The notes: a model not told the origin generated them from the letters alone. Counted from the stretch's first letter, positions 44,808 to 54,510 are shown. The stretch: DNA of 64,000 bases from Bacteroides faecis MAJ27 (GCF_900106755.1 NZ_FNNN01000012.1:62001-126000); one strand, 5' to 3'. Translations and numbers: made by a program.

Positions 44808-47800
44808 TTAGATACGTCTTTGCAATAATTTTCCATTCTTATCATACAGCATTCGTTCGTATACCACTTCCACAATCAGCGGAAAGATAAACAAGGCGAA
44901 GAAGGTCGCTCCTATCAATCCTCCGATAATGACAATCGCCAGCGGACGCTGTGATTCCGAACCGATGCCATGGCTCATAGCCGCCGGCATCAGGCCGATA
45001 GCTGCCATAGCCGCCGTCATAATCACGGGACGGATGCGTGAACGGACTCCTTCTTTGGTAGCATCGGGCAAGGGGGAACCTAATTTCAGATTTGCCTTGA
45101 TATCGGAAATCATGATAACTCCATTCTGTATACAGATACCGAACAGGGCAATAAAACCGATACCTGCCGATATAGAAAAATTGAACCCTGTTATCAGAAG
45201 GGCTACGATACCTCCCACAGCAGCAAACGGCACATTGAGCAATACCAGTCCCGCATCCCTCGCATTAGAGAAGAAAATAAACAGGATAATAAAAATAATG
45301 GCGATACTGATAGGGACTACTTGTGCCAAACGTTTCGTTGCACGCTGCTGATTCTCAAAGTCACCCGTCCATTTCAACGAATATCCTGCCGGCAAATGTA
45401 CGGAGGCATTTACTTTTTTCTGCGCTTCGGCAACCGCCGTACCCATGTCACGTCCTCTCACCGAGAACTTGACGGCACAGAAACGGGCATGATTATCACG
45501 GAAAATCAACAACGGCCCTGTAATCGTCGTGATATCTGCCAGCTCTTTGATAGGCACCATCGTTCCGTCCATCGCAGGCACCAGTATTTTACCGATTTCC
45601 TCTTCATTCTGACGAAACTCTTCGCTATATCTTACCATGATATTAAATTTCCGTTCATCCTCATACAACAGCGAAGCTGACTTTCCGCCAATAGCCATTT
45701 CAATGATGGACTGAACATCTTCCTTAGCGACTCCATAACGTGCCAACTGTCGTTCATTCAACTCAATACGAAGTTCCGGCTGACCGATATTCCGGATCAC
45801 TCCGAGATCTTCTATTCCCTGAACCGTAGCCAGAATCTTATCAATCTGAACAGCAAGCTTCTCCGATTCGTAAAGGTCTTTACCAAACACTTTCACCGCA
45901 ATAGAACCTTTCACACCGGAGGCCGCTTCTTCCACATTATCTGTAATCGGCTGTGAGAAGTTAAAGTCAATTCCCGGATAAATGGATAAGTCATCCTGCA
46001 TTTTATCAATCAGTTCCAACTTGGTGAGTTTACTCTCCCAGTCTTTTTCGGGATAAATATCGACGTGGAATTCTATATTATAGAATCCGGTTGCATCCGT
46101 ACCATCATTCGGGCGTCCGGTTTGCGACAATACCTGTCTGACTTCGGGAAAAGTCAGTAATTTATGTCTCATCTTATTCGCAAGAGTGACAGATTCATCC
46201 AGTGATATGCTCTGCGGAAGAGTGGCACGGATATAAATAGAACCTTCGTTCAACTGCGGCAGGAACTCCGTTCCAAGAAAGGAAAAAAGCCACAGACCTA
46301 CCCCTGCTATGACAGTTGCCAGCCCGATTGTTAGTTTCCGATGGGCATAAAAAGTGTCGAAAAGGGCTGTACACCTGGTATTGATAAAATGGACAAAACG
46401 ATTGTTTTTTTCCCGTACATTCTTCTTCAGCAACATGGAGGACATGACCGGCACCAATGTCAACGTGAAAATAAGCGCTCCCAGCAAAGCAAAACCCAAC
46501 GTATATGCCAAAGGTGAAAACATTTTTCCTTCTACTTTCTGAAAAGAAAAAATAGGAATCAAGGCGGTAATAATAATCAGTTTGGAGAAGAATACCGCTT
46601 TTGCCTTATCTTTGGCGGTATGCCGGATCAATCCCATTTTGGACATTACGTTAAAAGCCGGCATTCCTACTTGTCGGGCTTTCTTGTCCAAGGCGACAAA
46701 TACCCCTTCTACCATCACTACTGCCCCGTCAATGATTATACCAAAGTCAATGGCACCCATAGAAAGCAGATTGGCGGACATTCCCATTACACGCAAGCAG
46801 ATAAACGCGAATAACAGGGCTAATGGGATAATCACCGCAACAATCACGGTCGTCCGCCAATCTGCCATGAAAATTAAAACAATAAACGTAACCAGTAATA
46901 TACCTTCAATCAAGTTATGTGTTACTGTTTTCACAGCCAGGTTTACCAAGTCCTCACGATCGTAAAACGGTACGATCTGTACATCTTTCGGCAGTACGTT
47001 CTGATTCAAATCAGCTATCTTATCTTTCAGATTCGCAATCACTTCTCCCGGATTCTCTCCCTTTCTCATCACCACAATGCCTTGAACAACATCATTCTCA
47101 TCCATTCGCCCCACTTGTCCGAGACGGGGCAGGCAGGATTCATGAACTTCCGCCAGGTTCTTTACCAGAATCGGAGTTCCATTGATATTCTTAACCACGA
47201 TATTTCTCAGCTCATCCAAGTCATTAATCAGACCGATGCCACGAACCACATAGGCTTGCGAGCTTTTCGTGATCACATCTCCGCCAACATTAATATTACT
47301 TTTGGCTATCGCATCATACAGTTCAAGGGAAGTAATTCCATAATTAATCAACTGGTGAGGATTTACACTTACCTCAAAGGTCTTCACCTCGCCACCGAAG
47401 CTCACAATATCGGCAACACCCGATACCGAACGGAGATTCCTTTCAATCACCCAGTCCTGAATCGTTTTTAATTCACGGACACTGCGTTTATCGCTGCGCA
47501 ATGTATAACGGTAAATTTCTCCCGTAGGCCCGTACAAAGGTTGCACTTCCGGAGTTACTCCTTCGGGCAGATCAGCATCGTTCAGTAAGTTATAGACTTG
47601 CTGACGGGCAGTAAAGTCGTCCACACGGTCTTCGAACATCACATTGATTACAGAAAGCCCGAAAAGGGTGGTCGAACGAATATCCGTTTTCTTCTGTACG
47701 GGATTCATGGCGATCTCAATGGGAATTGTGATAAACTTCTCCACTTCTTCCGCGCTGCGTCCCGCCCATTGAGTAATGATTGTGACTTTCGTATTTGTCA

Positions 47801-47933
47801 CGTCCGGAAAAGCGTCTATCGGAGTATGTTTGAAAGAGACAGCTCCGGCTATCACGGCTATTACTGTACAGAAGAAAATAAAAAACTTATTCTTCAGCGA
47901 GAAAGCTACTATATTATCGATGAATTTATGCAT
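44808..47933 (-). CDS. RND heavy-metal efflux permease (CusA/CzcA family)
   Basis: A 1041-residue inner-membrane pump subunit, twelve helices and two large periplasmic loops. The HME-RND start (IDAFPDVTNTKVTIITQWAG, RSAEEVEKFITIPIE) and the helix-4 proton-relay region (MGAIDFGIIIDGAVVMVEG, with two Asp residues) are typical of CusA/CzcA. It works with the adaptor and TolC genes upstream to expel divalent or monovalent metal ions. Which metal cannot be read from sequence. It lies 14 nt after the adaptor gene and is convergent with the kinase. Confidence 0.95.
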   Translation of the reverse strand: MHKFIDNIVAFSLKNKFFIFFCTVIAVIAGAVSFKHTPIDAFPDVTNTKVTIITQWAGRSAEEVEKFITIPIEIAMNPVQKKTDIRSTTLFGLSVINVMFEDRVDDFTARQQVYNLLNDADLPEGVTPEVQPLYGPTGEIYRYTLRSDKRSVRELKTIQDWVIERNLRSVSGVADIVSFGGEVKTFEVSVNPHQLINYGITSLELYDAIAKSNINVGGDVITKSSQAYVVRGIGLINDLDELRNIVVKNINGTPILVKNLAEVHESCLPRLGQVGRMDENDVVQGIVVMRKGENPGEVIANLKDKIADLNQNVLPKDVQIVPFYDREDLVNLAVKTVTHNLIEGILLVTFIVLIFMADWRTTVIVAVIIPLALLFAFICLRVMGMSANLLSMGAIDFGIIIDGAVVMVEGVFVALDKKARQVGMPAFNVMSKMGLIRHTAKDKAKAVFFSKLIIITALIPIFSFQKVEGKMFSPLAYTLGFALLGALIFTLTLVPVMSSMLLKKNVREKNNRFVHFINTRCTALFDTFYAHRKLTIGLATVIAGVGLWLFSFLGTEFLPQLNEGSIYIRATLPQSISLDESVTLANKMRHKLLTFPEVRQVLSQTGRPNDGTDATGFYNIEFHVDIYPEKDWESKLTKLELIDKMQDDLSIYPGIDFNFSQPITDNVEEAASGVKGSIAVKVFGKDLYESEKLAVQIDKILATVQGIEDLGVIRNIGQPELRIELNERQLARYGVAKEDVQSIIEMAIGGKSASLLYEDERKFNIMVRYSEEFRQNEEEIGKILVPAMDGTMVPIKELADITTITGPLLIFRDNHARFCAVKFSVRGRDMGTAVAEAQKKVNASVHLPAGYSLKWTGDFENQQRATKRLAQVVPISIAIIFIILFIFFSNARDAGLVLLNVPFAAVGGIVALLITGFNFSISAGIGFIALFGICIQNGVIMISDIKANLKLGSPLPDATKEGVRSRIRPVIMTAAMAAIGLMPAAMSHGIGSESQRPLAIVIIGGLIGATFFALFIFPLIVEVVYERMLYDKNGKLLQRRI

Positions 47934-47947
47934 ACTTTTCTCTTGTT

Positions 47948-49042
47948 TTAATCTACATTCAAGGCATTATATACCAACAATACATTCTTATTCAACACCT
48001 TGTCGCCTTCGGAAAGACCGGAGCGGATATAACATTCCTTACTTAGTTGCTTATAGACATCTACTTCTTTTATTTGCAGATGCTGGTCCGGTTCTACCAC
48101 CACTACATAGTTCTTTCCTCCCTCAAACACCAGTGCATGAGAGTCAATGCGCGGCATGGAAGTATCTTCCGCTTTACATTTTACTGTTACATTTGTAAAC
48201 ATACCCGGCTTCAGCAAATAACCTTCATTTTTTAGTTTGATACGTACCCCCATCGTTTTGCTTTCACTGTCCAGCAGGTGATAAACTTTATCAATGCTAC
48301 CCGTAAAGGTCTTTTCAGGATAAGCCAGTGTAGAGATACGCACTGAAGCTCCTTCGGACACTTTACTGATATCACTCTCATACACATCCGCCATAACCCA
48401 TACATCCGACAGACCGGAAATCGTAAACAACGCGTCGCCTTGATCGGGGCGCAACTGCATATCCCTGCTGATCTGCTTCTCAACAATAAAGCCCGACACG
48501 GGAGACTTAAGCTGATAAAAAGCATCTCCGGAGAAGTGATAAATGGAGAATATTTCCTTGATTCGCCTCTCTTCCGCTTCGGCACTCGTCAGTTCCTGTT
48601 TTGCCTGAAGCACATCTTTATCTGATGCCATGCCGGACGTGTACATATCCTGTGTAGCATTCATATTTCTGCGGGCCAGCAAAAGCTGCTGTTCCGCTTC
48701 TTTCAACTGTTTCTCATAATCTGCCACTTCCCCGCTACGGATGACCGCTAATACTTCTCCTTTATGCACAAAGTCTCCTATTTCAGCATGCAGCTCCGTC
48801 ACGGTTCCTCCGAACATCGGATACACATTTGCCACCTGATCCTGATTAAAAGTAACCCGTCCATTCAATGTCAGTTCATCAATCACATCCCGCACATGTA
48901 CGGTGTCGACGGATACGATTCTCAGTAAACTATCCGTCAGGCAGAGTGTGATCGGTTCTACATTCGGTTGTTCTCCTTTTCCGGAGCATGCTCCCAGGAG
49001 ACTGCTAAGCAATATGCAAGGAAGGAATTTATTCCAGTTCAT
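47948..49042 (-). CDS. RND periplasmic adaptor lipoprotein (CusB-like)
   Basis: A 364-residue membrane-fusion protein that links the CusA-like pump to the TolC-like channel. It has a lipobox (LLGACSG, Cys about 19), a split biotinyl-lipoyl domain (MFGGTVTELHAEIGDFVHKG, SPVSGFIVEKQIS), a helical hairpin between (about 115-155), and a barrel domain (VWVMADVYESDISKVSEG). The C-terminal metal-binding extension seen in some CusB-type proteins is absent. It lies in the middle of a three-gene operon. Confidence 0.93.
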   Translation of the reverse strand: MNWNKFLPCILLSSLLGACSGKGEQPNVEPITLCLTDSLLRIVSVDTVHVRDVIDELTLNGRVTFNQDQVANVYPMFGGTVTELHAEIGDFVHKGEVLAVIRSGEVADYEKQLKEAEQQLLLARRNMNATQDMYTSGMASDKDVLQAKQELTSAEAEERRIKEIFSIYHFSGDAFYQLKSPVSGFIVEKQISRDMQLRPDQGDALFTISGLSDVWVMADVYESDISKVSEGASVRISTLAYPEKTFTGSIDKVYHLLDSESKTMGVRIKLKNEGYLLKPGMFTNVTVKCKAEDTSMPRIDSHALVFEGGKNYVVVVEPDQHLQIKEVDVYKQLSKECYIRSGLSEGDKVLNKNVLLVYNALNVD

Positions 49043-49082
49043 AGTCTTTGATAATTTATGGATTATAATCTTTAATCGTCTA

Positions 49083-50345
49083 TTAGTAGTTTAATATATT
49101 TTGTCCGACAACTGTATTCAGGTTTTCCATAGCAAGAAATACGTTTTTCCTGATCTCATACAGTTGGATACAAGTTTCTTTATAGCTGTCATAATAGTCT
49201 ATAAATTCAAGCAGGCTGATATTCTTTTTAGTAAAATTCTCATTGACTCCTGTTATCAGCTTCTCGAAGTTACGTTCCAAGTCCATATTAGTGGACTGAT
49301 AGAGCTGAATGGCTTTTTCCAGTGAGGTATAAGCAGTAAAAAGTTCCATATCGGCACGATTGGCAGCGTGTTCCTGCTCTACTCCCGCCTGCTGGATACT
49401 GAAACGTGCAGCTTTGATATTTCCCTGATTACGGTTGAAGATAGGTACGGACAGACTGACCCCTATTGCGAAATAGTCATTGATAAAGTTTCCGGCACGA
49501 TCATAATTTCCTTTCACTGAGAACTCCGGAAAAGCCATTGACTTTTGCAGTTTCAGATTTGCCCGGGAGGCATTTACGGTGCTGCGGGCTATCTTCTGGT
49601 CAGGGCGTTCATTGATTATAGCTTTCAGATCTGCAAATGACAATTGAGACAGATCCAGCTGTTGCAGTACTTCTTCATCCAACAAGAGTTGAACCTGTGT
49701 ATCCCCCGGAAGGTTCAGCAGCAAATTCAGTTCGCCCCTGGTAGTCAGTAAATCATTCTCCTGCTCATTCTTCTCTTTCTTTAAGGAGAAGAGCATGGAT
49801 TCCAAACGGGAAATCTCCATCAAGGAGATGTTACCCTTTTCCTGCTGAATTTTCATTCCGGCCAGAAGGGTTTGCAGGGAGTTTACTTCCCTTTCATAAA
49901 TGCCAATGGATTTGGAGAGAAAATAGACTTCTACAAACTTTTCATTGAGTTCCTGACGGAGCGTACGCATTACTTCCTCAAACTGGTATTCGGCTATTTC
50001 TTTATTGATTTTTTCCAGCCTGACCTGCTTGTTCCGTTGTCCCGCAAGATGAATCACTTGTTCTATTTCGACAACAGCTTCCCCTTCTTTTCCAAAGTCA
50101 AAATACTTTCCGTTCAATCGGTTATAGACATTCTGTTCCAACGAAATGACCGGATTATCAAATAATTTGGCTTGTAATACCTGCGCCTGTGCCATGTCGA
50201 TATTATACCGCTCGGCTATCAGCGATAAATTGCGTTCTAAAAAACGTTGCTCTGCTTCTTTCAGTGTCAATGTGCCTGCCACTTGTTGCGCACACATTCT
50301 CCCTGACAAGAGAAGAAAGAGTAAAATAAAAAATGCTCTGTTCAT
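49083..50345 (-). CDS. TolC-family outer-membrane channel (CusC-like)
   Basis: A 420-residue outer-membrane efflux protein with a signal peptide (about 1-21, GRMCAQQ). The two-repeat TolC layout shows in the long helices (LRQELNEKFVEVYFLSKSIG and ERDQ-type VNASRANLKLQKSMAFP). It is the first gene of the pump operon. GTG at 50348 would add one residue before the ATG chosen here. A -7 box lies 36 nt upstream. Confidence 0.92.
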   Translation of the reverse strand: MNRAFFILLFLLLSGRMCAQQVAGTLTLKEAEQRFLERNLSLIAERYNIDMAQAQVLQAKLFDNPVISLEQNVYNRLNGKYFDFGKEGEAVVEIEQVIHLAGQRNKQVRLEKINKEIAEYQFEEVMRTLRQELNEKFVEVYFLSKSIGIYEREVNSLQTLLAGMKIQQEKGNISLMEISRLESMLFSLKKEKNEQENDLLTTRGELNLLLNLPGDTQVQLLLDEEVLQQLDLSQLSFADLKAIINERPDQKIARSTVNASRANLKLQKSMAFPEFSVKGNYDRAGNFINDYFAIGVSLSVPIFNRNQGNIKAARFSIQQAGVEQEHAANRADMELFTAYTSLEKAIQLYQSTNMDLERNFEKLITGVNENFTKKNISLLEFIDYYDSYKETCIQLYEIRKNVFLAMENLNTVVGQNILNY

Positions 50346-50380
50346 CACAATCTCTTTGTTACCTTAATTTTGTTTCGCGA

Positions 50381-50388
50381 CAAAAGTA
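50381..50388 (-). promoter_or_regulatory. Candidate promoter of the metal efflux operon
   Basis: Minus-strand TACTTTTG fits TAnnTTTG; start near 50374, leader about 29 nt. It diverges from the thioredoxin promoter. Confidence 0.5.
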
Positions 50389-50528
50389 CAATTCTGCAAC
50401 GGGAGAGCCGGATAAAAGCGATTATAAGGCTCTCATTTCAGATTAGAAATTGATTAGAAAATATCAGGAAAGGAAAAATTGTAAACACAACAGGAAGAAT
50501 AGCTATCCCCCTTTCTCTACAATCCCCC

Positions 50529-50536
50529 TATCTTTG
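50529..50536 (+). promoter_or_regulatory. Candidate promoter of the thioredoxin gene
   Basis: TATCTTTG fits TAnnTTTG; start near 50543, leader about 34 nt. Confidence 0.55.
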
Positions 50537-50576
50537 CAAAGTAGAAAGAATAAATGAATCATTAAAAACAGAAAAT

Positions 50577-50936
50577 ATGAAAATTATAAATTTAACCAAA
50601 GAAAGTTTTGTTGAAAAAGTTGCTGATTATCAATCTTATCCGGATAATTGGGAATTCAAAGGGGATAAACCTTGTTTAGTCGATTTTCATGCTCCGTGGT
50701 GTGGTTATTGCAAGTCATTATCGCCCATATTAGACCAATTAGCAGAAGAATATAAAGACAAACTGGATATTTATAAGGTAGACGTAGATCAGGAGGAAGA
50801 ACTGGAAAGCGCATTCAAGATTCGAACAATTCCCAACCTTTTACTTTGTCCGGTGAATGGCAAACCGATAATGAAACTCGGCACAATGAATAAGGTTCAA
50901 TTGAAAGAACTGATAGAAGCAACTCTATTTTCATGA
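50577..50936 (+). CDS. Thioredoxin
   Basis: A 119-residue cytoplasmic thioredoxin with active site WCGYC (Cys42 and Cys45), where the usual CGPC has Tyr instead of Pro, a change known to alter redox potential. The cis-Pro is in IRTIPNLLLCP. There is no signal peptide. It stands alone, with its own promoter box and a strong terminator, and could be a specialised thioredoxin rather than the main TrxA. Confidence 0.9.
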   Translation: MKIINLTKESFVEKVADYQSYPDNWEFKGDKPCLVDFHAPWCGYCKSLSPILDQLAEEYKDKLDIYKVDVDQEEELESAFKIRTIPNLLLCPVNGKPIMKLGTMNKVQLKELIEATLFS

Positions 50937-50980
50937 TAAAATAGAATATAGAGTACTCACATAACTACTTTTCTTACTGA

Positions 50981-51036
50981 AAAAGTCCGAATCCCAATTG
51001 CTTTTTGCAATTTAAAGATTCGGACTTTCTTTTTTT
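50981..51036 (+). terminator. Rho-independent terminator after the thioredoxin gene
   Basis: AAAGTCCGAATC pairs with GATTCGGACTTT around a 23-nt loop, followed by a run of T residues. Confidence 0.9.
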
Positions 51037-51150
51037 AAATAGGACATCAGGTACAATTAATACAAAATAAAGCCCTGGAACAGTTAGAAGGTATGATATT
51101 TCAATTCCATGCGATGTCCTATAATCAAAATATCATACAGATAACACTTG

Positions 51151-52323
51151 TCATTTATGCAGCAGCTTATCAGTCCCCGGAACAACTTTTCCCATCGACC
51201 AGACACACCGCACATTCAATTCCTTATCAAGTATCACAATATCAGCATCCTTACCTTTAGACAATGCCCCTTTCCGGTCATTTACCCCAATCAGACGAGC
51301 AGGAGTTTCGGAAGCCATACGCACGGCATCTTCCAAAGGAATACTCGCCTTCTTCACCATGGTGCGAACCAGCACATCCATAGTCGCCAAACTACCAGCT
51401 AATGCAGAATGATCCGCCATCTTGCATACTCCGTCCTCAATGATATAACGCGGATCAATCGGCTCATTCCCTTCATCAGCAGCATAGGCCAACGCATCAG
51501 TCACCAGACAGGTATTCTCTACTCCTTTCAGTTTATAAACCAGTTTCAGAATAGTAGCAGGCAGATGAATACCGTCTGCAATAACTTCTACCGTCATTCC
51601 ATCTGTCAGATATACACTCTCTACCGTACCTTCATATTTGTATTCACGACGCTTGTGAAAACCGGGCATCGCATTATAGAAATGAGCAGCATGCGAGAAT
51701 CCTACCGCATACGCCGCCTTAATCTCATCATATTCAGCTTCCGTATGAGTAACAGCTGTCATAATCCCTTTTGAACGAGTATATTTCGCAAAATCATGCG
51801 CACCATGCAGTTCGGGACTGATATCCCAACGCTTGATACAAGAAGTATGCTCCAACAACGGAATATATTCATTCTCATCAGGAGTTTTCAGAAAGCCGTC
51901 ATACTGGCTTCCTGCCATCTTCGGATTCAGATAAGGGCCTTCGATATGCAGGCCGAGAATCGGTGACTCCGGTTCCTTCATCAGTTTTTCGCAAACGTCG
52001 ACCGCCTGATATATCTTCTCAAACGAGGTAGATGACAAAGTAGGAAATATACCGGTAGCCCCATGTTTTAAATGAGCAGTTGCTGCAATACGAGAAGCTT
52101 CTTCCGTCACTTCGGTAAAATCATGACCACCGCCACCGTGCGCATGCATACTGACAAATCCCGGTACAATCGTCATACCTCTGGCATCAATCACCGTTGC
52201 ACCGATAACTGCCAGATCACTATTGGTTACTTCCAATATTTTTCCATCACAAATCAAAACAGAGCCGTCTTTCAGCCAGCCTTGCGGAGTAAGTATTCTT
52301 CCGTTGATTATTTGAGTTAACAT
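51151..52323 (-). CDS. nagA: N-acetylglucosamine-6-phosphate deacetylase
   Basis: A 390-residue NagA, which removes the acetyl group from GlcNAc-6-P in amino-sugar catabolism and cell-wall recycling. The metal site is intact: HAHGGGG (His60, His62), GLHIEGPYLN (Glu), TAVTHTEAEY and HAAHFYNAMPGF (His), LVTDALAY (Asp). The motif order and length fit the family. It lies 19 nt after a paralogue that starts with the same seven residues, so a tandem duplication is clear. It probably retains the canonical function, since it keeps the EGP motif. Confidence 0.93.
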   Translation of the reverse strand: MLTQIINGRILTPQGWLKDGSVLICDGKILEVTNSDLAVIGATVIDARGMTIVPGFVSMHAHGGGGHDFTEVTEEASRIAATAHLKHGATGIFPTLSSTSFEKIYQAVDVCEKLMKEPESPILGLHIEGPYLNPKMAGSQYDGFLKTPDENEYIPLLEHTSCIKRWDISPELHGAHDFAKYTRSKGIMTAVTHTEAEYDEIKAAYAVGFSHAAHFYNAMPGFHKRREYKYEGTVESVYLTDGMTVEVIADGIHLPATILKLVYKLKGVENTCLVTDALAYAADEGNEPIDPRYIIEDGVCKMADHSALAGSLATMDVLVRTMVKKASIPLEDAVRMASETPARLIGVNDRKGALSKGKDADIVILDKELNVRCVWSMGKVVPGTDKLLHK

Positions 52324-52342
52324 CGTTTTCTTTTTTTAGTCG

Positions 52343-53509
52343 TTAAAACAGCTTGTTTGTACCTTCTACCAATTGTCCCATCGCCCAGACTGCCCTTACA
52401 TTCAGATCTCTGTCCAGGGCAATAATATCTGCGTCTTTGCCACGCTCCAGCGTACCTTTGCGGTCGAGTACCCCCATGATACGAGCCGGAGTTTCTGAAG
52501 CCATCCTCACAGCATCCGCCAGAGGAATCTCAGCTTTCTGTACCATCGTACGGATCAGACGGTCCATTGTCGCTACACTTCCTGCCAGGGCAGAACGGTC
52601 GGCCAGTTTACACACACCGTCTTCGATAATTACACGCGGATCAAAAGCCGTCTGACTGTCACTTGCCGCACAAGCCAGCGCATCAGTAATCAGACACGTA
52701 CGCTCTACTCCTTTTATCTTATAGACCAGACGAAGAATGGTAGGAGGCACATGAATGCCATCAGCTACGACTTCCACTGTCATATCATCAATCAAATAAA
52801 TACTTTCTACTGTACCTTCATACTTATATTCCTTCCGTTTGTGAAAGCCCGGCATCGCATTGTAGAAATGGGTAGCATGCGTATATCCTGCCTCATACGC
52901 AGTCTGGATATCTTCAAACTCAGCCTGCGTATGTCCCACAGATGCCAATACACCTTTTGCAGTGATATACTTTCCGAACTGCATGGCACCCGGAAGTTCC
53001 GGTGCCGCATCCCAACGCCTGATACAATGAGTTTCTTCCAGTAAAGGGATATATTCTTCCGGATCGGGATCTTTGATATTCTCCGGAATCTGTCCGCCGG
53101 CCATTTCCATATTGAAGTAATGCCCTTCCAGATGTAGTCCGAGTACGGGACTGTCCGGTTCTGCCATCATTTTCCCGGTAGTCTCTGCAGCTGCGCGGAT
53201 CATAGGAATAGTAGAAGAAGAGAGAGTTGGAAAAATACTGGTAGTTCCGTGTTGCATGTGAGCTTTAATTGCTGTCCGGAAAGCCTCTTCGGTCCCTTCC
53301 ATAAAGTCCCTTCCACCACCTCCATGAACATGAATTTCCACTCCTCCCGGAACGATATACATGCCCTTGGCATCAATCAGTTTTGCTCCGATAACTGCCA
53401 GATCGCAGTTGGTCACTTCCAGAATTTTATTATCACGAATAAGTACCGACCCATCCTTTAACCAACCTTGAGGGGTCAGGATGCGTGCATTAATGATTTG
53501 TGTTAACAT
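52343..53509 (-). CDS. nagA: NagA paralogue (second GlcNAc-6-P deacetylase-like gene)
   Basis: A 388-residue paralogue of the next gene. The first residues (MLTQIINARILTPQGWLKDG) are almost identical to it, and most metal ligands are kept (HVHGGGG, Glu in GLHLEGHYFN, HTQAEF, HATHFYNAMPGF, LITDALAC). The EGP motif next to the metal-binding Glu reads EGH, a change right at the active site that may alter substrate. It is the first gene of the two, with a -7 box 83 nt upstream. Whether both enzymes use the same substrate is unknown. Confidence 0.9.
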   Translation of the reverse strand: MLTQIINARILTPQGWLKDGSVLIRDNKILEVTNCDLAVIGAKLIDAKGMYIVPGGVEIHVHGGGGRDFMEGTEEAFRTAIKAHMQHGTTSIFPTLSSSTIPMIRAAAETTGKMMAEPDSPVLGLHLEGHYFNMEMAGGQIPENIKDPDPEEYIPLLEETHCIRRWDAAPELPGAMQFGKYITAKGVLASVGHTQAEFEDIQTAYEAGYTHATHFYNAMPGFHKRKEYKYEGTVESIYLIDDMTVEVVADGIHVPPTILRLVYKIKGVERTCLITDALACAASDSQTAFDPRVIIEDGVCKLADRSALAGSVATMDRLIRTMVQKAEIPLADAVRMASETPARIMGVLDRKGTLERGKDADIIALDRDLNVRAVWAMGQLVEGTNKLF

Positions 53510-53591
53510 ATCACAAGTTCTTAAATTAATTATAGGTCTGTGTGAGTCGATGACACTCTTTTTGGGGGAAGTACGTCGACTTTTGTGATTG

Positions 53592-53599
53592 CAAAATTA
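53592..53599 (-). promoter_or_regulatory. Candidate promoter of the nagA pair
   Basis: Minus-strand TAATTTTG fits TAnnTTTG; start near 53585, leader about 76 nt. Confidence 0.5.
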
Positions 53600-53735
53600 C
53601 GCTTTTCTATCCAAACTATTGATAAAATAGTCCGGTAAACTTCCAATAAAATTCAAAAGATACCGGTCGGACAACAACGGGAGTTTATCCCTGGAATTTC
53701 CTCAAGAACAGGGATCAGAAAGAAAGTGCAGAAAC

Positions 53736-53772
53736 AAAAAAAAGGTTGCCAGTCTTATCGACCGACAACCTC
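53736..53772 (-). terminator. Terminator of the tRNA array
   Basis: On the minus strand AGGTTGTCGGTC pairs with GACTGGCAACCT, with a T-run after it (A-run on the plus strand at 53736-53743), 10 nt past the last tRNA. Confidence 0.85.
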
Positions 53773-53781
53773 TTTATCTTG

Positions 53782-53854
53782 AGCGGAAAACGAGACTCGA
53801 ACTCGCGACCCTAACCTTGGCAAGGTTATGCTCTACCAACTGAGCTATTTCCGC
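53782..53854 (-). tRNA. tRNA-Gly(GCC), third copy in transcript order
   Basis: A 73-nt cloverleaf with acceptor GCGGAAA/TTTCCGC, anticodon loop TTGCCAA (GCC) on stem TAACC/GGTTA, and T-loop TTCGAGT. Identical to the copies at 54007 and 54320. It is the last gene of the array. Confidence 0.97.
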
Positions 53855-53892
53855 AAACTAAATTTTCTCCATTCAGAAATCTGAAAGATTGG

Positions 53893-53974
53893 TGCCCAGA
53901 ACAGGACTCGAACCTGCATGCCTCTCGACACACGCACCTGAAACGTGCGCGTCTACCAATTCCGCCACCTGGGC
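53893..53974 (-). tRNA. tRNA-Leu(CAG), second copy in transcript order
   Basis: An 82-nt class II tRNA with acceptor GCCCAGG, anticodon loop TTCAGGT on stem CACGT/GCGTG giving anticodon CAG, and a long variable arm. It is identical to the copy at 54204. Three bases CCA follow the discriminator base here, perhaps by chance. Confidence 0.95.
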
Positions 53975-54006
53975 AAAACTTAGTTCCATTACTTCAAAGA
54001 AACAAG

Positions 54007-54079
54007 AGCGGAAAACGAGACTCGAACTCGCGACCCTAACCTTGGCAAGGTTATGCTCTACCAACTGAGCTATTTCCGC
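54007..54079 (-). tRNA. tRNA-Gly(GCC), second copy
   Basis: Same sequence as the other Gly copies; anticodon GCC in TTGCCAA. The spacer upstream of it shares TTCAAAGAAACA with the spacer beside the copy at 54320, as expected if a Gly-Leu unit was duplicated. Confidence 0.97.
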
Positions 54080-54097
54080 AAATAACTTTAATGACTG

Positions 54098-54181
54098 TGA
54101 AGAGAAGGAGACTCGAACTCCCACGACATAACTGTCACTACCCCCTCAAAGTAGCGCGTCTACCAATTCCGCCACCTCTCC
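54098..54181 (-). tRNA. tRNA-Leu(GAG)
   Basis: An 84-nt class II tRNA with acceptor GGAGAGG, anticodon loop TTGAGGG on stem CTACT/GGTAG giving GAG, long variable arm and T-loop TTCGAGT. It is present once, between two Gly-Leu(CAG) units. Confidence 0.94.
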
Positions 54182-54203
54182 AGAACTTTAAAGTTAATCT
54201 CTG

Positions 54204-54285
54204 TGCCCAGAACAGGACTCGAACCTGCATGCCTCTCGACACACGCACCTGAAACGTGCGCGTCTACCAATTCCGCCACCTGGGC
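54204..54285 (-). tRNA. tRNA-Leu(CAG), first copy
   Basis: Identical 82-nt sequence to the copy at 53893, anticodon CAG. Confidence 0.95.
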
Positions 54286-54319
54286 AAAGATTATATTTCC
54301 AACATTTCAAAGAAACATG

Positions 54320-54392
54320 AGCGGAAAACGAGACTCGAACTCGCGACCCTAACCTTGGCAAGGTTATGCTCTACCAACTGAGCTATTTCCGC
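54320..54392 (-). tRNA. tRNA-Gly(GCC), first copy
   Basis: The first gene of the array in transcript order; anticodon GCC, 73 nt, identical to the other Gly copies. A T-rich stretch on the plus strand (54393-54400) follows. Confidence 0.97.
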
Positions 54393-54510
54393 ATTTTTTC
54401 GTTTGCGGTTGCAAAGGTAGGGATTTTCCGTAATTCTGCAAACATTCTGCCTGTTTTTTTCACAAGAATCTGCACACTTTGCTTCCGCAAACAAACAATC
54501 GTTTTGATAA

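Noticed and set aside
53873..54124. Open frame reading AQVAELVDAHVSGACVERHA
   Set aside because: A well-known artefact of translating tRNA-Leu and neighbouring tRNA genes; the tRNAs explain the sequence.
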